The notes below the pieces were generated by a model. The model was not told the DNA's origin. It searched no databases and saw only the letters and a program-made list of their open reading frames with translations. DNA of 64,000 nucleotides from Leptotrichia trevisanii DSM 22070 (GTDB lineage: Bacteria; Fusobacteriota; Fusobacteriia; Fusobacteriales; Leptotrichiaceae). This document shows, one piece after another, positions 62,903 through 64,000 of the stretch. A program made the position numbers and the translations under genes. The stretch is from NCBI RefSeq assembly GCF_000482505.1, contig NZ_AXVL01000005.1:101142-165141 (forward strand), read 5' to 3'. Each line of letters begins with the position of its first letter. Positions within the stretch are counted from its first letter, which is position 1.

Positions 62903-62944
62903 AAGGAATTATAACTAATCAAATTAGAAATAATTCCTTTTTAT
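62903..62944. terminator. Terminator between tpx and the methyltransferase gene
   Basis: AAGGAATTAT (62903-62912) pairs with ATAATTCCTT (62930-62939), followed by T. It is symmetrical and lies between two genes that converge. Confidence 0.75.
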
Positions 62945-62972
62945 TATTTTCCAGTTTCTTGGTAAATATTTT

Positions 62973-63641
62973 TTATATTTGATTATTAATTTCAATTCCA
63001 GAATTTACTTTTCCCCCTTTTCTTCCATGTACAATCACTAAATCCGTTTTTTTATATTTATTAACTTCAATTTTCAATATATTCATATTATTCGCATAAA
63101 TATATCTAAACACATCATTTAGCCTGTCATTCGGCACAATTATAAAAAATTCCCCATAATTTTTTAAAAGCCTTCTTATTTCCTGAAAAAGCTCTTCTAA
63201 TGTAAGCAAAACTTCATATTTACTGATTTTCTCCGCTTCATCTTCCGGCATTTTTCCAGAATTTATTTTTTTATATGGAGGATTTGAAAAAATAAAATCA
63301 TATTCTCCATTAATATTTTTTATATTTTCATTAATTGGCATTATTTTTTCTTCTAAATTATTTATTCCCATATTTTTTTCCAATATTTTAAAAATATCTT
63401 TTTGTATTTCTATTGCAAAAATTTTTGAAATAATATCCATCTCAGAAAGCAATAGGGAAATTATTCCCTGTCCTGCCCCAATTTCCAGAAATGTTTTTTT
63501 CTTCTTTATGTTTTTATATTTTGTATCAAAATATTTTTTTATAAATTCAGACAGTAAAATGGCATCCTGTGTTATTTTTAGCCCTTTTTCCCTTACAATC
63601 ATCTTTTTATTGACACTTTCCAGATTTTCAATATAGCTCAT
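62973..63641 (-). CDS. tRNA1(Val) adenine-N6 methyltransferase-like protein
   Basis: A 222-residue class I SAM methyltransferase. The SAM-binding site is FLEIGAGQGIISLLL, and FSNPPYKK is the NPPY catalytic motif of adenine-N6 enzymes. The start with KGLKITQDAILLSEFIKKYF fits the TrmN6/YfiC family, which methylates A37 of tRNA1(Val). The ATG at 63641 is preferred over an in-frame one at 63689 because CGAGGAG stands eight bases upstream; the IS110 element probably begins within or near that ribosome site. Confidence 0.85.
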   Translation of the reverse strand: MSYIENLESVNKKMIVREKGLKITQDAILLSEFIKKYFDTKYKNIKKKKTFLEIGAGQGIISLLLSEMDIISKIFAIEIQKDIFKILEKNMGINNLEEKIMPINENIKNINGEYDFIFSNPPYKKINSGKMPEDEAEKISKYEVLLTLEELFQEIRRLLKNYGEFFIIVPNDRLNDVFRYIYANNMNILKIEVNKYKKTDLVIVHGRKGGKVNSGIEINNQI

Positions 63642-63672
63642 TTTGACTCCTCGTATAATATATTTGTAGTTT

Positions 63673-63855
63673 TTTACATCCCTCTTCAAGGATTTTGTAA
63701 TATACTATTATTAAGATACTGTGGATTAGTTAATCTCCTCCTACCACTTGATGGTTTTAAAAAGGCTCTAGCCACAGTCTCTTTGTTAAATTGTTAATTA
63801 GTTAGATACCGCTTGACGGTTTATATAGAACGAGGTTACATTCGCAAAGAGTTTG
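63673..63855 (+). ncRNA. Candidate IS110 bridge RNA
   Basis: Three consecutive hairpins precede the transposase. First, TTACATCC...GGATTTTGTAA (63674-63700). Second, stem ACTGTGG/CCACAGT (63718-63724 with 63772-63778) enclosing an inner hairpin ACCA-CTTGA-TGGT. Third, directly adjoining, stem CTCTTTG/CAAAGAG (63779-63785 with 63845-63851) enclosing ACCG-CTTGA-CGGT. Each has large internal loops on both sides. A 5' hairpin followed by two stem-loops with big internal loops, about 180 nt in all and upstream of the transposase, is the published architecture of the IS621 bridge RNA, whose two loops pair with target and donor DNA. Confidence 0.65.
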
Positions 63856-63900
63856 TGGTTTTACAGTATCAATATTTTCTTTTTGAAAGGTGGTATTCTT

Positions 63901-64000
63901 ATGTTCTATATCGGTATCGATGTCTCTAAAGACAAACACAACTGCTTCTGTTGTAATGATAACTTGCAGCCTGTTTTTCAATTTCAATTTAACAATGACT
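63901..64000 (+). CDS. IS110-family transposase, N-terminal part only
   Basis: Thirty-three codons are visible before the window ends. MFYIGIDVSKDKHNCFCCND is the IS110 start: GIDVSKDKH holds the first Asp of the DEDD RuvC-like catalytic site. A GAAAGGTGG ribosome site stands ahead of the ATG. The reading frame runs open to the edge, so nothing can be said about integrity of the rest. Confidence 0.85.
   Translation, partial: MFYIGIDVSKDKHNCFCCNDNLQPVFQFQFNND

Larger units (their letters stand above)
63650..64000 (+). mobile_element. IS110-family insertion sequence, left end
   Basis: The last 350 bp hold the left non-coding end and the transposase start of an IS110-family element; the rest is off the window. 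IS110 elements have no terminal inverted repeats, move through a circular form and use a DEDD transposase. The left boundary is set between the methyltransferase ribosome site (about 63650) and the first hairpin of the non-coding region (63673) and is therefore approximate. Confidence 0.75.

Noticed and set aside
1..64000. tRNA and rRNA genes
   Set aside because: No cloverleaf-like sequence with a GTTCGA-type T-arm and no rRNA sequence was noticed; a dedicated scan such as tRNAscan-SE would settle it.

Overview
The window looks like the replication-origin region of a low-GC, Gram-negative member of the Fusobacteriota, most like Leptotrichia. This is judged from gene content and sequence style; no database search was run. 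Supporting signs are the strongly AT-rich intergenic DNA, the order rpmH-rnpA-yidD-yidC diverging from dnaA-yaaA-recF, SpoVG in an organism with an LPS pathway, a Na+-translocating oxaloacetate decarboxylase beside PEP carboxykinase, and many lysine-rich proteins.

Layout. 1-1048: yidC (cut by the window edge), yidD, rnpA and rpmH on the minus strand, with a 119-bp palindromic element between rnpA and rpmH. 1049-3713: dnaA flanked on both sides by clusters of DnaA-box-like repeats, a bipartite oriC. 3714-6326: yaaA, a broken gene end, recF and a DciA-like protein with a zinc-ribbon motif; dnaN is not in its usual place. 6466-9315: a secreted GH135/spherulin-4-like protein, a TPR protein and a kinase-like protein. 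9343-9674: first copy of a structured miniature repeat element. 10058-15606: mnmG, a MATE exporter, pth and a two-gene ABC system. 15693-23788: a second kinase-like gene, birA, a VWA lipoprotein, an orphan PhnD-type binding protein, rqcP, spoVG, two membrane proteins and a secreted esterase. 23910-30702: mfd, an orphan rnfD-like gene, a low-complexity secreted protein and an msbA-like ABC exporter. 30856-41434: an LPS/surface-glycan cluster with a deacetylase, seven glycosyltransferase genes (one a fusion) and an O-antigen ligase. 41601-41877: second copy of the miniature element. 41986-47606: the oxaloacetate decarboxylase operon led by pckA, behind a leader ending in a terminator. 48182-48877: a type III toxin-antitoxin locus (toxI repeats, attenuator, toxN). 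49047-49610: gmhB, which belongs to heptose synthesis. 49763-60414: an opp operon with four tandem oppA paralogs. 60760-63641: a secreted lysozyme-like protein, an ArsR-type regulator, tpx and a trmN6-like methyltransferase. 63673-64000: the left end of an IS110-family element.

The genes form a few working groups. One is replication and repair (dnaA, recF, dciA-like, mfd). One is envelope building: waaF-like genes, waaL, gmhB and msbA make and export a heptose-containing LPS. One is anaerobic energy metabolism: PckA and OadABG interconvert PEP, oxaloacetate and pyruvate and pump Na+, with BirA supplying the biotin. One is peptide uptake through Opp.

The most interesting non-coding parts are the IS110 left end, where two adjacent stem-loops of near-identical design look like the two guide loops of a bridge RNA; the compact ToxI array; the two diverged copies of a hairpin-forming miniature element; and the possible attenuator before pckA.
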